From Nigrospora sphaerica (lineage: Eukaryota > Ascomycota > Sordariomycetes > Amphisphaeriales > Apiosporaceae), in NCBI GenBank assembly GCA_018287875.1, contig JAGVVL010000009.1, positions 2,480,001 through 2,544,000 on the forward strand: DNA of 64,000 nucleotides, given 5' to 3'. The notes under the pieces were generated by a model that saw only the letters and a program-made list of their open reading frames with translations, was not told where the DNA came from and did not search any database. The number at the start of each line of letters is the position of its first letter. Position 1 is the first letter of the stretch. This document shows, in pieces, positions 23,069 through 33,166 of this stretch. Made by a program: the position numbers and the translations under genes.

Positions 23069-24540
23069 GGCGACGTCGGTTTCTTTTCTTTTTCTTTCGT
23101 GCCCACGGCGGAGAGGCCGGAGGAATGAGCAAGGAGTGACTTGATGGATCTCCAACGGGACAGTCTCAAGAGGGAGATGAAGAGGTGGCGTATCTTGGTC
23201 GATTAGCTCGGCTTGTTCTCGCAGGGCAGACAGACAGGCGGCCGAGGCACGTCGGTGTGCTACTTATACCGCCCTTTTGTGTCTCTCCCACTCCTACCCC
23301 CCCTCCCGTCTGCCCTCTGCCCACGGGTTCGTCAACTGCCGTTTTCTGCGGCCCACCCGGAACCCGAGGCACCGGCCTCCGCCACCTCTTCATTCCTCGC
23401 TCAGTCAGCGCCCGCCCGTGGCCGTGCCCACCACGTCAGGGCCGTTCCTGGAGCCAACCACAATCAGGGGGGGGTTCCCTCTTACCGCGTGCCAAGCCGC
23501 CGGGGGCGGGATCCGGTGCAGAGTCCGGTGGTACAGCAGTCGTCTCAATATAGAACGTTCCGTCCCGGTGGCGCCCCGGTTGTGCTCGCCCGCCGACGCC
23601 GCGCCCTGGGTGGCGTGAAACGAAAAAAGCAGGTCCGTGAAAGGGCCAGGAGGATTCTTGGGCCAGCTTTTAGATTTTGGCCGCCGATGAGCCAGCAGCG
23701 GCACAGACGCCACCGGCCTTCGCCCTCGCCCACGCGGCTGGCCATGACGTGAACTTTCTCCCCCGCCGACGTGACGCGGCCCGTCGGACTTCGCACAACA
23801 ACACGCGGGTGTGCACGCGCCCGGGCTGTGTGGGATCCCCCTGCTTATATTGCAACCGTTCCACAACCGAGCTGATATCCGGTAGATGGTCCGTGGCTGA
23901 ACACTCCCCCCTCAAGGCCGTGGGCGCCCTTCTCCATGTATTCTCTCTTACTATTGTCCCGAGCCAGGGTCGCTCCCGCCTACTCCCGCCAAGACGCGTG
24001 TGATCCGTCCATGCCCGCCTTTCTGTTAGGCATCGATAGCCCACCCGCCGTCTTCCTTCGCCGCATGCTACGTCGCGGGGCTGCGGCAACAGCAATAGTA
24101 GATTGACTCGCTTCTCGTATTAGGTTTCCCCATATTCATAATCATCATCGTCGTCGTTGTAGTCGTGCTCGTCACCTTCTTCCTCTACTTTTTTATCGTT
24201 ATCCCTTATGTTCTTTTGCTTCGTCATGTTTGTCTTCCCCGCCTCCTTCCTCCGCCACTCCGCTCACCTCCTTTCACCCATCGCGTCCCGGGTCGCCCGG
24301 GAATAGCGGCCCACTGCCGGCCTCCCAGGGCCCGTCGCTACAAGATCATCGCCCTCCAAACCCGAATATATCCGTGTCGCCTTTGCAACCAACGCGCATG
24401 CACACAGGGGTATCTATTCAAACAGCAATGCCATCAATGCAGTACGGTCGCTCAGGTAGTGTGACGTGGTGGGCTTGACGACCTCAACCTGGGTACAGCA
24501 CGGCCTCTTTCAAGAGGCCGGCCTTCGATGCCCTCCCTTC
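23069..24540. other. Intergenic upstream of the DABB gene and downstream of the histidine kinase
   Basis: About 1.5 kb of GC-rich, pyrimidine-biased sequence between two leftward genes. I see overlapping open frames in several frames, typical of GC-rich noncoding DNA, and no domain. Confidence 0.6.
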
Positions 24541-27384
24541 TCAGGCGCCCGGCCTCGTGTTCTCTCGTCCTTCTTTCTTCTCGCTGCTTTGCTGGTTCAT
24601 CCGCTGCACCGTCTTCTCCATAATCGCGATCAGGTCGGGTATCCGGTAAGGCTTGACCAGGACATCGTCACAGCCCGCCGCTTTCGCTTCTTCGATTTGC
24701 TCCGATCTCGCATTGGCCGACACGGCGATGATGGGGATGCGTGGCGCTCTGAGCTTGCCCTCCTTTTCCATCTGGCGAATGTCGCGCGTACAACTAAGAC
24801 CATCCTTGATGGGCATTTCCATATCCATCATTATCAAACTCAGCGGGAAGGACTCGCCCATTCTGTCCGTCTTCTGTAGCTTTTCCAGTGCCTCGACACC
24901 GTGATTGGCGACTTGGACGTTGTATCCGCGTTCCTTCAGAGCTCGGTGCGTAATTCTTTGGTTCACGAGGTTGTCCTCCACTATGAGGACCCCGTTGATC
25001 AACTTGTCCTCGGCCGTGCCCGAATTGGGGTTCTGCTTTTGCGCCGTGTTGTTGGGAGCCTTCAGGATCTTTTCGAGATTCCTGTTCGTCTCGCGGGCCT
25101 CCTGAGCCGCTGCTTCGCTGGGAACGCGGGCCTCGATGTAGAACGCAAACGTGGACCCGTGGCCTGGCTGCGACGCCACGCCGATGGCCCCGTTCTGCAT
25201 CTCGGTCAAGCGCTTCGAGATGAAAAGGCCCAATCCCGATCCGCCGTATTTAACATGCGTCTTGGGAGATGCTTGCACGAATCTCTTGAAGAGAGATTTC
25301 TTCTCCGCGTCGTCTAGACCTTGACCGCTGTCCTTAACCTCGAACAGCAAGAAGGCACTGTCCGCCCCCGTCTGCTCCGGTCGCGGGTTGGGAGGCGTGG
25401 GCGCGCCCTCCAGGGAACGGGGAATGAACTGGACGGATGACGTCGCTTCGGACGGCCGGGTTTTGGAAGCGCTCATTCTTATCGAGACCTCCTTCTTGGA
25501 TTGCGTCTTGGTGAACTTCAGCGCATTGGTCAACAGGTTGATGAGGACTTGTTTTAGGCGCGAAGGGTCGAGGTCTAGGAACTCGATGTTTAAATCGTGG
25601 TACGACTGGTCAATAGTCATGCTGAGCCCAATGTCGACGCTGCGCGCCTCGACCCGGAACATGTTGAAGGCCTCCTTGACAATCAGCACGGGGTTGACCG
25701 TGGTGGGTGTGACGGACAGCAGATTGGAATCCATCTTGGACATGGTGAGGATATCGTCCACAATCCGGCTCTGGTGCTGTGTGCAACTCAGGACCGTCTC
25801 GGCACTCTCGATGCTGTTATGTACCGCGTGCATAGCTTTGGAGAGGGAATCCGAGACCGTGCCGGGCAACGTCGATGGGGGCAAGGCGGATTGCACCGTC
25901 GTCAAGAGTTCCGCCACCTGGTTTTGCGCAGAAATGATAGAGTCGCCACACTGGATGATGGCAGAGAGGGGGTTTCGCAGCTCGTGCGAAGTCATGTCAA
26001 TGAAGTTTTCCTGTTGGCGTTTGGACTCGACTGCTTCCTCCTGGCGCCTGATGGCTTCGTCTTGCCGCCTGATGGCCTCTTCCTTATGCTGCCTTTCCGA
26101 CTCGATCTTCCAGTTGTGGAGCGACATATCGACAAGACAGCCCGTGAGGCTCTGCATGTTGTTTTCCGAGTCCTTGACCGGCATGAGAGTAACCACGACC
26201 CAGTGTGGTGCCACGATTTCGTTTCCCGCGCTGTCCTTCTCGGTCCAGGTTGTCTTCAAGCGCACCTCGGCCTTTTGCTCGTGCCCGCCCCCAGAAACCA
26301 ACCGGTCGCAGGCTTGCTGGAAGAGAGGCTGGTCTTCCTCAACAATGCATGTCTGGAAGGGTTTCACGAGGTTGTCAGACAAATCTACCTTTTCCAGCCC
26401 AACCATGCGGAAGAAGGCGGTGTTGGCCCATATCAACCGGCCGGCAAGGTCCAGTTCGTACATGCCCACTGTTGCCGACTCGGCCATTTCTTTGACGTTC
26501 TCATGGTACTGGCAATGTCGAAGAGCCTCTTCCAGCGCTAGTTTGTAAAGAGTGATGTCGGTCAGGCAGGCCAGAGCGCGTAGGATGGTACCGTCCGGAC
26601 CGGCTTCGGCTTTTAGGGCTCCTGATATGTACCGCTGCTTGGGCTTCCCCGCCGTGAAATCCAAACCGGCCTTTTCAAGACTTGGCGAGCTGCCAATGGG
26701 AGGCTGCAGGGGGAAGTCATTATCCCCCCGGACGCGGAACTCGATATAGACCACCTCGGAGCTATTCACCTCAGCCCAGGCCCGCGACACGTTATGTCGG
26801 TCCTCTTCCACGATGCGATCCAGGAAAGTCTCGGTAGTGAGCGGCGTCGACTTGTCCAGACCCACGATGCGATACCAGGCATCATTCGCAAACGTAATGT
26901 TGCCTTGTCTATCGCCAAAGCAGGCGCCCGTCGGAATCATCTCGGCAATGGCTTGGAACTGGGCGATAGACTCGTTGATCTCCTTTGTCTTGGACGCGAT
27001 CTGCTCCTTCACCAGCGCCTTGTTCTCGGCTACCTGCTTGTTACATCCGACGACGACCCATTTTCGGCGGAAGACAGAGCGCGACCAGCCAATGTCGTGG
27101 TAAAGAAAGGTTTTGGGTTTGGCCTCGCCCTCGTTGATGGTTGCCTCGTCGCCTCGGATCCAGGCCAGGAAACGTTCGTCGTCGCAGCTGGGCACTCGGT
27201 AGACGGCATCGCGCAGGGCCGGCTTGGAGAGGAGGGCCGCGTTGGCGAAAACGACGACGAGATCTTGAGAGGCGGTGTCGACGAGTGAGGGGGCGGGCGA
27301 GATGTCGACAACAAAGGTTGGTCTGGAATCGCAGTTGAGCAATTCCACAACACTGCTATCGAGCTCAAGCCCGGGCTGCGCCAT
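24541..27384 (-). CDS. Multi-PAS hybrid sensor histidine kinase
   Basis: Intronless; 947 residues from the ATG at 27384. The same frame stays open upstream to 27582, but the upstream part is arginine-rich and unlike the family, whereas MAQPGLELDSSVVELLN begins where related kinases do. Order: PAS-like segment (about 20-75), PAS (about 145-215, MIPTGACFGDRQGNITFAN), PAS (about 300-365, GMYELDLAGRLIWAN), a short glutamate/arginine coiled coil with repeated RRQ(D/E)EA, HisKA with SHELRNPLSAI (phospho-accepting His about 466), HATPase_c with LLTNALKF, DSGQGLDD and YGGSGLGLFIS, and a receiver domain (VEDNLVNQ, phospho-accepting Asp about 855 in MMDMEMP, Lys in VKPY). No transmembrane segment was seen, so it should be a cytosolic sensor passing phosphate to a Ypd1-type protein. 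The signal is unknown. Confidence 0.95.
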   Translation of the reverse strand: MAQPGLELDSSVVELLNCDSRPTFVVDISPAPSLVDTASQDLVVVFANAALLSKPALRDAVYRVPSCDDERFLAWIRGDEATINEGEAKPKTFLYHDIGWSRSVFRRKWVVVGCNKQVAENKALVKEQIASKTKEINESIAQFQAIAEMIPTGACFGDRQGNITFANDAWYRIVGLDKSTPLTTETFLDRIVEEDRHNVSRAWAEVNSSEVVYIEFRVRGDNDFPLQPPIGSSPSLEKAGLDFTAGKPKQRYISGALKAEAGPDGTILRALACLTDITLYKLALEEALRHCQYHENVKEMAESATVGMYELDLAGRLIWANTAFFRMVGLEKVDLSDNLVKPFQTCIVEEDQPLFQQACDRLVSGGGHEQKAEVRLKTTWTEKDSAGNEIVAPHWVVVTLMPVKDSENNMQSLTGCLVDMSLHNWKIESERQHKEEAIRRQDEAIRRQEEAVESKRQQENFIDMTSHELRNPLSAIIQCGDSIISAQNQVAELLTTVQSALPPSTLPGTVSDSLSKAMHAVHNSIESAETVLSCTQHQSRIVDDILTMSKMDSNLLSVTPTTVNPVLIVKEAFNMFRVEARSVDIGLSMTIDQSYHDLNIEFLDLDPSRLKQVLINLLTNALKFTKTQSKKEVSIRMSASKTRPSEATSSVQFIPRSLEGAPTPPNPRPEQTGADSAFLLFEVKDSGQGLDDAEKKSLFKRFVQASPKTHVKYGGSGLGLFISKRLTEMQNGAIGVASQPGHGSTFAFYIEARVPSEAAAQEARETNRNLEKILKAPNNTAQKQNPNSGTAEDKLINGVLIVEDNLVNQRITHRALKERGYNVQVANHGVEALEKLQKTDRMGESFPLSLIMMDMEMPIKDGLSCTRDIRQMEKEGKLRAPRIPIIAVSANARSEQIEEAKAAGCDDVLVKPYRIPDLIAIMEKTVQRMNQQSSEKKEGRENTRPGA

Positions 27385-29811
27385 GATATTGGGGGAGCGT
27401 TTCAGAGGCGTTGCATCATAACACCCGCTACCGGACTCGGGTTCGGGAGGCGGCGCTCGCCATGCGCCGAGCAGGGTCGAACAGATGGCACCTATCTTGA
27501 CAAGCTGGGCAGAAGTCCGGTTAGAAGAAAGGCAGTGCAGGGATGGCGGTCTGACGAATTCGCGGCGGCGAAGGGCACGCAAATGTCAGCGTCGAACGAG
27601 GGGGGGCGACGAGGAGGCAAACGCGGACGCGAATGTGGGCAGCGGGCGGCGGCAGCGACGACGACTGAGACGGCGACGGCGACAGGGTCACAACGACGAC
27701 GAAGAAAAAGAAGCGAGAGAGATATGGAGGAAGACAAGAGAAAGTCGGTGGCACCGACGGAGAGGGGGGAGGAAGAAGTGAGGGTGGAAAAAAGGAAGAG
27801 GGAGGCCGGGAGCACGACGCACGCACAATCAACTCGCAATACGGCGCGAGTGGTGGGTTGGATTGGAAGCGCTCCGCTAGGTTTGCTGTTCCCGGAGCAA
27901 CTTCCAGGGAGATGGGGAGTTGACGGGCAAGTTTGTGTTTCTGTGCGTGCGTGTGTGCATGTACTGCACTGACAGCACCAGCGGCAGTAACAACAGCAAT
28001 AGTAACAACAATAGTAGTAGTAGCAGACTGGGCGGCTATGGTTCCCGCAGCCGAAAGCATCCACTGATCTTACATGTTGAGTATATACGACAGCAACCCT
28101 GGCTGTCACCCTCTGCAGATACTACGTAGGTCGGTTGGCGGACAGGCGGGCAGGCGGCTCGCTGACTGGGAGAGCCCTGGAAGGCAAAACTGCTCCGGTG
28201 TGCGTGCTCCCACTGTGGAGCTCACACAGGTAGCCGTGGCGCTGGGTTTGGCTAACGGCGGCGTCTAACGTCCCGCCAAGCCGCTTAAGGCGCCGCCGCC
28301 TGCCAAATTCTTCGAGAAGCCGACGATAAGGCACTGACTGATCTGGGAGCAGCCGGTGAAGCCATCGTCCCAAGGCCGGGAGCGTGCCCACACTTGCCCG
28401 TTGCCTGGCGGAATGAAATTTTCTACTTACGCGCAGGGCAAGGCCTCTCAGCGTGCAAGGTGCATCACGCGCTTAAGCGGGTTGCCGGGCGGCGTGTTAA
28501 GAACTTAACTGGTTAGCACGCGAGGTACGGCAACCACTCAGGGGGTGATAGATATGCAGTGGAAATAGAGTAGACCTAAGTATGAGATGGATCCCATGAT
28601 AAGGCGTCGCGCCATGCGGCCGGGTCTCTACGCGTAAGTAGGGCTCCTCTGTCTACCTTGGTGAATGAATCTATCTGGGTACCTACCTAGGACGGGGGCG
28701 TGGTCACAGGGGCCGGAAGGCCATTAGTCAGCGTCCAGGGCAGCTGGTACTTTAAATTGTAGATGGAAGCTTTATGCATGTTATGCGAGCTGGAACACCT
28801 ACCTACCTACCTGCTTTATTGAATCTGTACCTGTTGTACTATACCGTCAGTTTCCATGGCCTTTCCGACGCCTTCTATCCCTCCTCCAACTCCCCAAGCC
28901 GTCCCGTCGGCGCGCATACTCTCCCTATGCCCCCCTCGGCTTTCCAACGCCCTTTTCGCGCGCATCGCCCATCGCTCCGCGTGCCGGCTGTGACGAGTTC
29001 TGTCCGTGGGGTCGGAACGCACATTGGTCGAAGGGCGTGACGCGACGCGGGATGATGTCATCCATCAAATCTTCAACACCAGGGTACCCAGGCTGCCGGG
29101 CAACCGGGCGTCGGAACCAGACAGCCCCAGGTGTATGTTAGTGTGTATTCGTAGGGAAGTTCCATTGAGGGCAAAGGATCGACCATCCGACGCCGGACAG
29201 GGCCGAGCGCGTGATGAAGGATTCATCGGCCGCCTTGTTCAGAACGGGCCAGAGAATCCCTTTTTTTCTTCCTACGTAGTATTTGCACCAGCCGGGTCCG
29301 CCACTGTCATTTCAACACGGCACTACGCGGCGCAGCTACCGTATTCAGAAAGCTGTCTGGTTGTTAGCGGAGCGCCGTGCATGGGCTTACCTGCGCCGTT
29401 TCGAGTCAGACGACATTGGGTGCAATTGCTTACATCTGCTCGGGTTGAAGTTAAGGCCATTCCCTGTTGTGAGATGCACTTTTCAGGAACTCGCGATTCG
29501 CGCGTGGGGTATGTCGTGCCCAAACAAGCGGTATGCTATATACGTACCTATCTGCCTGTGGAGTTAGGTAGGTACCTGCTTGCATGTATGTATTCATGGG
29601 GCATCGGTTGCACAGTGGAACACTAGCTGCCGCGCCTCGCGCAAAGCGATCCCATGATCCAAATCTCCCGTGAGCCCGCTCCTGAAACCCAAGCTATGCA
29701 GCTGGCTGACTTTGCCATGACCACGTCTCCGAAATTCATTTGTAAGTCTCTGTACATGTATGCTTGTTATGTCCTCCCATTGCGCGAACCCACGGCTTAG
29801 GTAAGGTTCCC
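27385..29811. other. Intergenic region upstream of the histidine kinase
   Basis: About 2.4 kb. The first 700 bp (5' leader of the kinase) is purine-rich on the plus strand (GACGACGA, GAGAGG) and gives long spurious open frames. CAGCAGTAACAACAATAG-like triplet repeats occur at about 27978-28026, and a 16-bp ACCT tandem at 28797-28812. A TAGGTAGGTACC site with a partial inverted partner lies at 29550-29577. No gene could be supported. Confidence 0.6.
28797..28812. repeat. (ACCT)4 tetranucleotide repeat
   Basis: Four tandem ACCT units. This is one of the purest cases of the TACCTA motif scattered through the intergenic regions of this window. Confidence 0.9.
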
Positions 29812-30897
29812 CTAAGGCGGCGACGGCGAGCCGGCGAGGTCCTCGAGGCTTGTCATTGCACTCGTGGGCGGTCGCCGGTTCTTATCCTGCTCGGCGCCCC
29901 GCCGCTTCTTTGAGGGTCCATCCATCATCTCCTTGAAACAGATAGCCGGGTGGAACACGTTCAGCACCAAGCATGCGACGGAAATCATGGCTCCTTCCAT
30001 GACATAGAACAACGTTTGCTCTGCCATGAGCGGGCCAGTCCATCCGCCACTGAGTTCCGCAAGACGGAATGCGCTCCGCCACAGAATGGCGAGCGTCGAA
30101 ATGGTGAGCGCCACCAGGCACCCCTTGAACATGAACGAGTTGCGGATTCGGACCACTACGGGGTCTTGGTCGAGAGCAGCTGCCGCGCCCATTGATCGCA
30201 CGCGGCGACCGGTGCGCACGACGAAGTCGGCGGCCAGACTAATGAAGATCAGGATCGAGACGACTTGGAAGGCAAGGCCGGCCATCATCGTGTTGTCACC
30301 TGGTACCATGTCTCCGCCGTCCGTCGAAGCAACCGAGGCCAGTCCGCCTCCGACTCCTTGGAGCACGAGCGAGACTAGGTCACAGGGGATGAACTACCGC
30401 GGCGGTACGCTGTCAGCACACGCCATCGGGAACTGCGGGCTCACCTACGGAGTACTGGGCGTACTTACAATGCGCGGATACATATCAGGCCGGATCCTTG
30501 AGTTGTCGGGGCCATATATGAGGACTATCCTTTTCAAGCAGAAGTATATACCGGCCGACATGAAGGCGGGCCCAATAGTGAGGCAGCAGATCTGCATGAG
30601 AAATCCATTCTCGTCCCACTGGTTGTCCCAACTCATGAGCCGTCCCAGGTAGCCCAGCATCTCGCAACTGAGGCCCAGACACAGGGAGAGGCTGAAGGAG
30701 CGAGCCCTCCGGGTCCACAGGTAGATGGAAAGAAAGCCGAGAAAGCTGATGGAAAAGAGGGCGAGAAAAACGATGTTTGGCGCGAGGTCGATCTTGTACA
30801 TATAGTACGACATGTTGAATGGGCAAATGCTTTCGTTGCAGTGGCGGGAGCCTGTAATGAGAGGGGCCGAGGGGGCTGTTGGAGTCGTCGAGTTCAT
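29812..30897 (-). CDS. RTA1-like seven-transmembrane protein
   Basis: Fungal RTA1/RTM1/RSB1 family (lipid-translocating exporter-like), found in plasma or endomembranes and linked to resistance to sterol inhibitors or sphingoid bases. Exons 30897-30469 and 30393-29812 (75-nt intron, GTAAGT donor, GGTAG acceptor) give 336 residues. After a short extracellular tail with NxS/T sites come IDLAPNIVFLALFSISFLGFL (TM1), a second segment after RRARSF, LGYLGRLMSWDNQW, QICCLTIGPAFMSAGIYFCL, RIFIPCDLVSLVLQGVGGG across the splice, AGLAFQVVSILIFISL, a charged loop, RNSFMFKGCLVALTISTLAILWRSAFRLAE and MEGAMISVACLVLNVFHP. The cytosolic C-terminal tail is basic then serine-rich. It is divergent from the HAM1-like gene across 2.3 kb. 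Confidence 0.93.
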
Positions 30898-33166
30898 CGG
30901 GAAGGTTGGTGTTGTCAGCCGAAGACTGAGGAACAAACGTTAACCACAGAGGCTGTCGCAGTGGCAGCAAAAGAGTATGGGGATGGTCGGCTGTGAAGAC
31001 GATGTCGGCGGGACAGCTCACTAACAACCAGAAACTGCTGGGAGGATATGTAAGCCCAAGGAGACAGAGAGAAAGAAGACGCGCAAGTCCATCCAGAATC
31101 GGCCAAGTTCGTCCATTACGCAGAGCCGAGCGTGGGATGCCCCGAATTTTATGTTCGCGTCGTTTATACCATCTTCGAGGGGGAGAGCTGTAATGAAAGC
31201 CTGCCATGCGCGTTGTCGTGGTGGCCGCGGGCCGCGGGCCTGGGATGGCTTGAAGCCCATATCCCCCTGTTGCCATATGTACGGATGCTCGAACTTCGGC
31301 GCCGTTTTCCTTGTATGGTTTGGTTTGGGCGTGTGGCGGAGCTGTACAAGTGCGCCTGGTCCCTAAAGCCAAAAACCACGGCCGACCGCGGCGCCCGTCT
31401 CATCTCCAGGACACGCCACCCGAACGACCCCAGCATAATTACGAGTCGCAACGCGCGGGTTTCCGTTCGCCTGTTACCGTCGAGGACCCATTGCTATTCT
31501 TCGCTCGCCATCTTTCGCATGGTGGCCCAGGATAGCCTGCCTAAAGCCCATGAACCCCCTAAATTGACTGCCATGGGCACGATGGTCATTTGACCACGCT
31601 ACGAGAAAGGGCATGGAAAACGGTGTGAGTAAGCAAGGACAGGAGACAAGGGTTTTCAACCCGGGATGCTCGCTGAGCCAAGGTTTGACTGATTCATAGG
31701 CTCGGGTATCGGAGACTGGTGCCCTACCAAGAATGTACAAATCTTGGGCTCGTAACGACAGACTCGAGCTTGCGGTCCCGGTCTCCTGCAACTGGGTTTT
31801 GACAAGTGTGATGGTCGAGCCATAGACGCGTAGTATTCGGGCTGGGTATGGCAACCCTATTGCGGAACGAGCCTACATTCGGTGCGGTGACTTGGAAATA
31901 GTGTTTGAGCCAGCTAGTGGGTATTCAGAGTACTGACTGCTCAAGTTTGATCTTTGTCAGGTCCACGCCTACCACTTGGCAGGGTGTAGAGGCATGCGCA
32001 ACCACATCATCAGACGAGGCGAGATCGAGTCGGTTGGAATGCGCGGGGCAGGCCCGCGAGCTCCGTCTTTTGTTCGCGAGATTGGGATGGTGATGAGTGC
32101 ACCCAGTCGACATCCCACCCGGATCGGCAAAGACTTCTAGACCTTGTCTGTGCGTGCGACGACCGGGTCCAGTCAGGAACCAGATCCCCTGTTCCTGATA
32201 ACACCATATAACGTCCCATATATAATATAAACGCGAAGGGTGAGCCGCGCCTATAACTCTCCGGCACAAGCAGGGCAGCGGCTGGCAGGAATGACACCAT
32301 ATGCGGTTTTAGTAAGATGGAACTTGGAAAGCAGCCGCGGCAAGGAAGAAGTAGGTACATGCGGAAGAGAGTCGTAATGGGAGAAAAGGAGCTAGCGCTA
32401 CAGGAAATCTGTGCAGTCATATATGTAGGATGCTGCCCATTTCTCATGGGACGTGTCTCCCCAACCTGGTAAACTAAGAGGGGCGTGAAGCCGGACGATA
32501 GGGCGGTTAAGCCAAATCGTTGAGGGTCAGGTGAAGCAACAGGGCCAAGTTTCAAGGATACCAAGAACCCGGGCGGTCTGGTGACGAAACGAGGAATCGG
32601 GATCATTGGAAGAAGCTGTAGAAGAGTCAAACGTTACGTGCCTTTCCTGGACGACCTATATCACCTTTCGAGGTACGCAAGTACATGATGTCCCCGGAGG
32701 GAGGACCAGAAATAGCCCCCCCCCCCCCCGGTATTAACAGGCATAGGGGAGATCACACTACTTAGGCAGCTGCTACTAATGCGGGGACCCAGCCCATAGG
32801 AAAGGTGGGGGTTTCAGTTACTGTAGGCTTTTAAAGATACGACCCGGGCTCCGAAACACCGAGGTCAGCCAAACAGCTGAGCTGTTGAGATTGCAGCCCC
32901 GGGGACTAGGGAAGTACATGTGCTTCCCCGGGCACAGGGCTGGACCGGTCCATCCACGGGACGCACTGGCGATTACCCGAGCGACGGCAATCGACAACGT
33001 CATCATGAGGCTCGTCACTTCGTCCAAGCTTTGGCATCCTTGCGTGTTCGCCGCCCATCCAGGTGCACATGCTTGTTGATTGTGCTTTCGGTTCTGCCAT
33101 CTTTGCCGCGACGGCGCGCCCTCCTCCCATTGACATCTACTTGCCGGACTGCAAACCCCGTCCACC
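30898..33166. other. Divergent intergenic region, RTA1-like / HAM1-like
   Basis: About 2.3 kb containing both promoters. A run of 14 C lies at 32716-32729. An open frame at 31474-31854 (minus) has no recognisable domain. A candidate TATA-like AT-rich stretch, catatataatataaacg, lies at about 32217. No gene supported. Confidence 0.55.
32716..32729. repeat. C14 homopolymer
   Basis: Run of 14 C in an otherwise mixed region. Its length may vary between reads or strains. Confidence 0.9.

Noticed and set aside
25388..26548. 386-residue open frame antisense to the histidine kinase
   Set aside because: Shadow of the kinase reading frame; the sense strand has clear HisKA and PAS motifs.
27492..28109. 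Long overlapping open frames upstream of the histidine kinase
   Set aside because: Translations are Ser/Arg/Pro/Cys low-complexity from purine- and pyrimidine-rich sequence; no domain, no supportable start, and several frames are open at once.
31474..31854. 126-residue minus-strand open frame between RTA1-like and HAM1-like genes
   Set aside because: No domain, no splice continuity and no neighbour logic; could not be told apart from chance.
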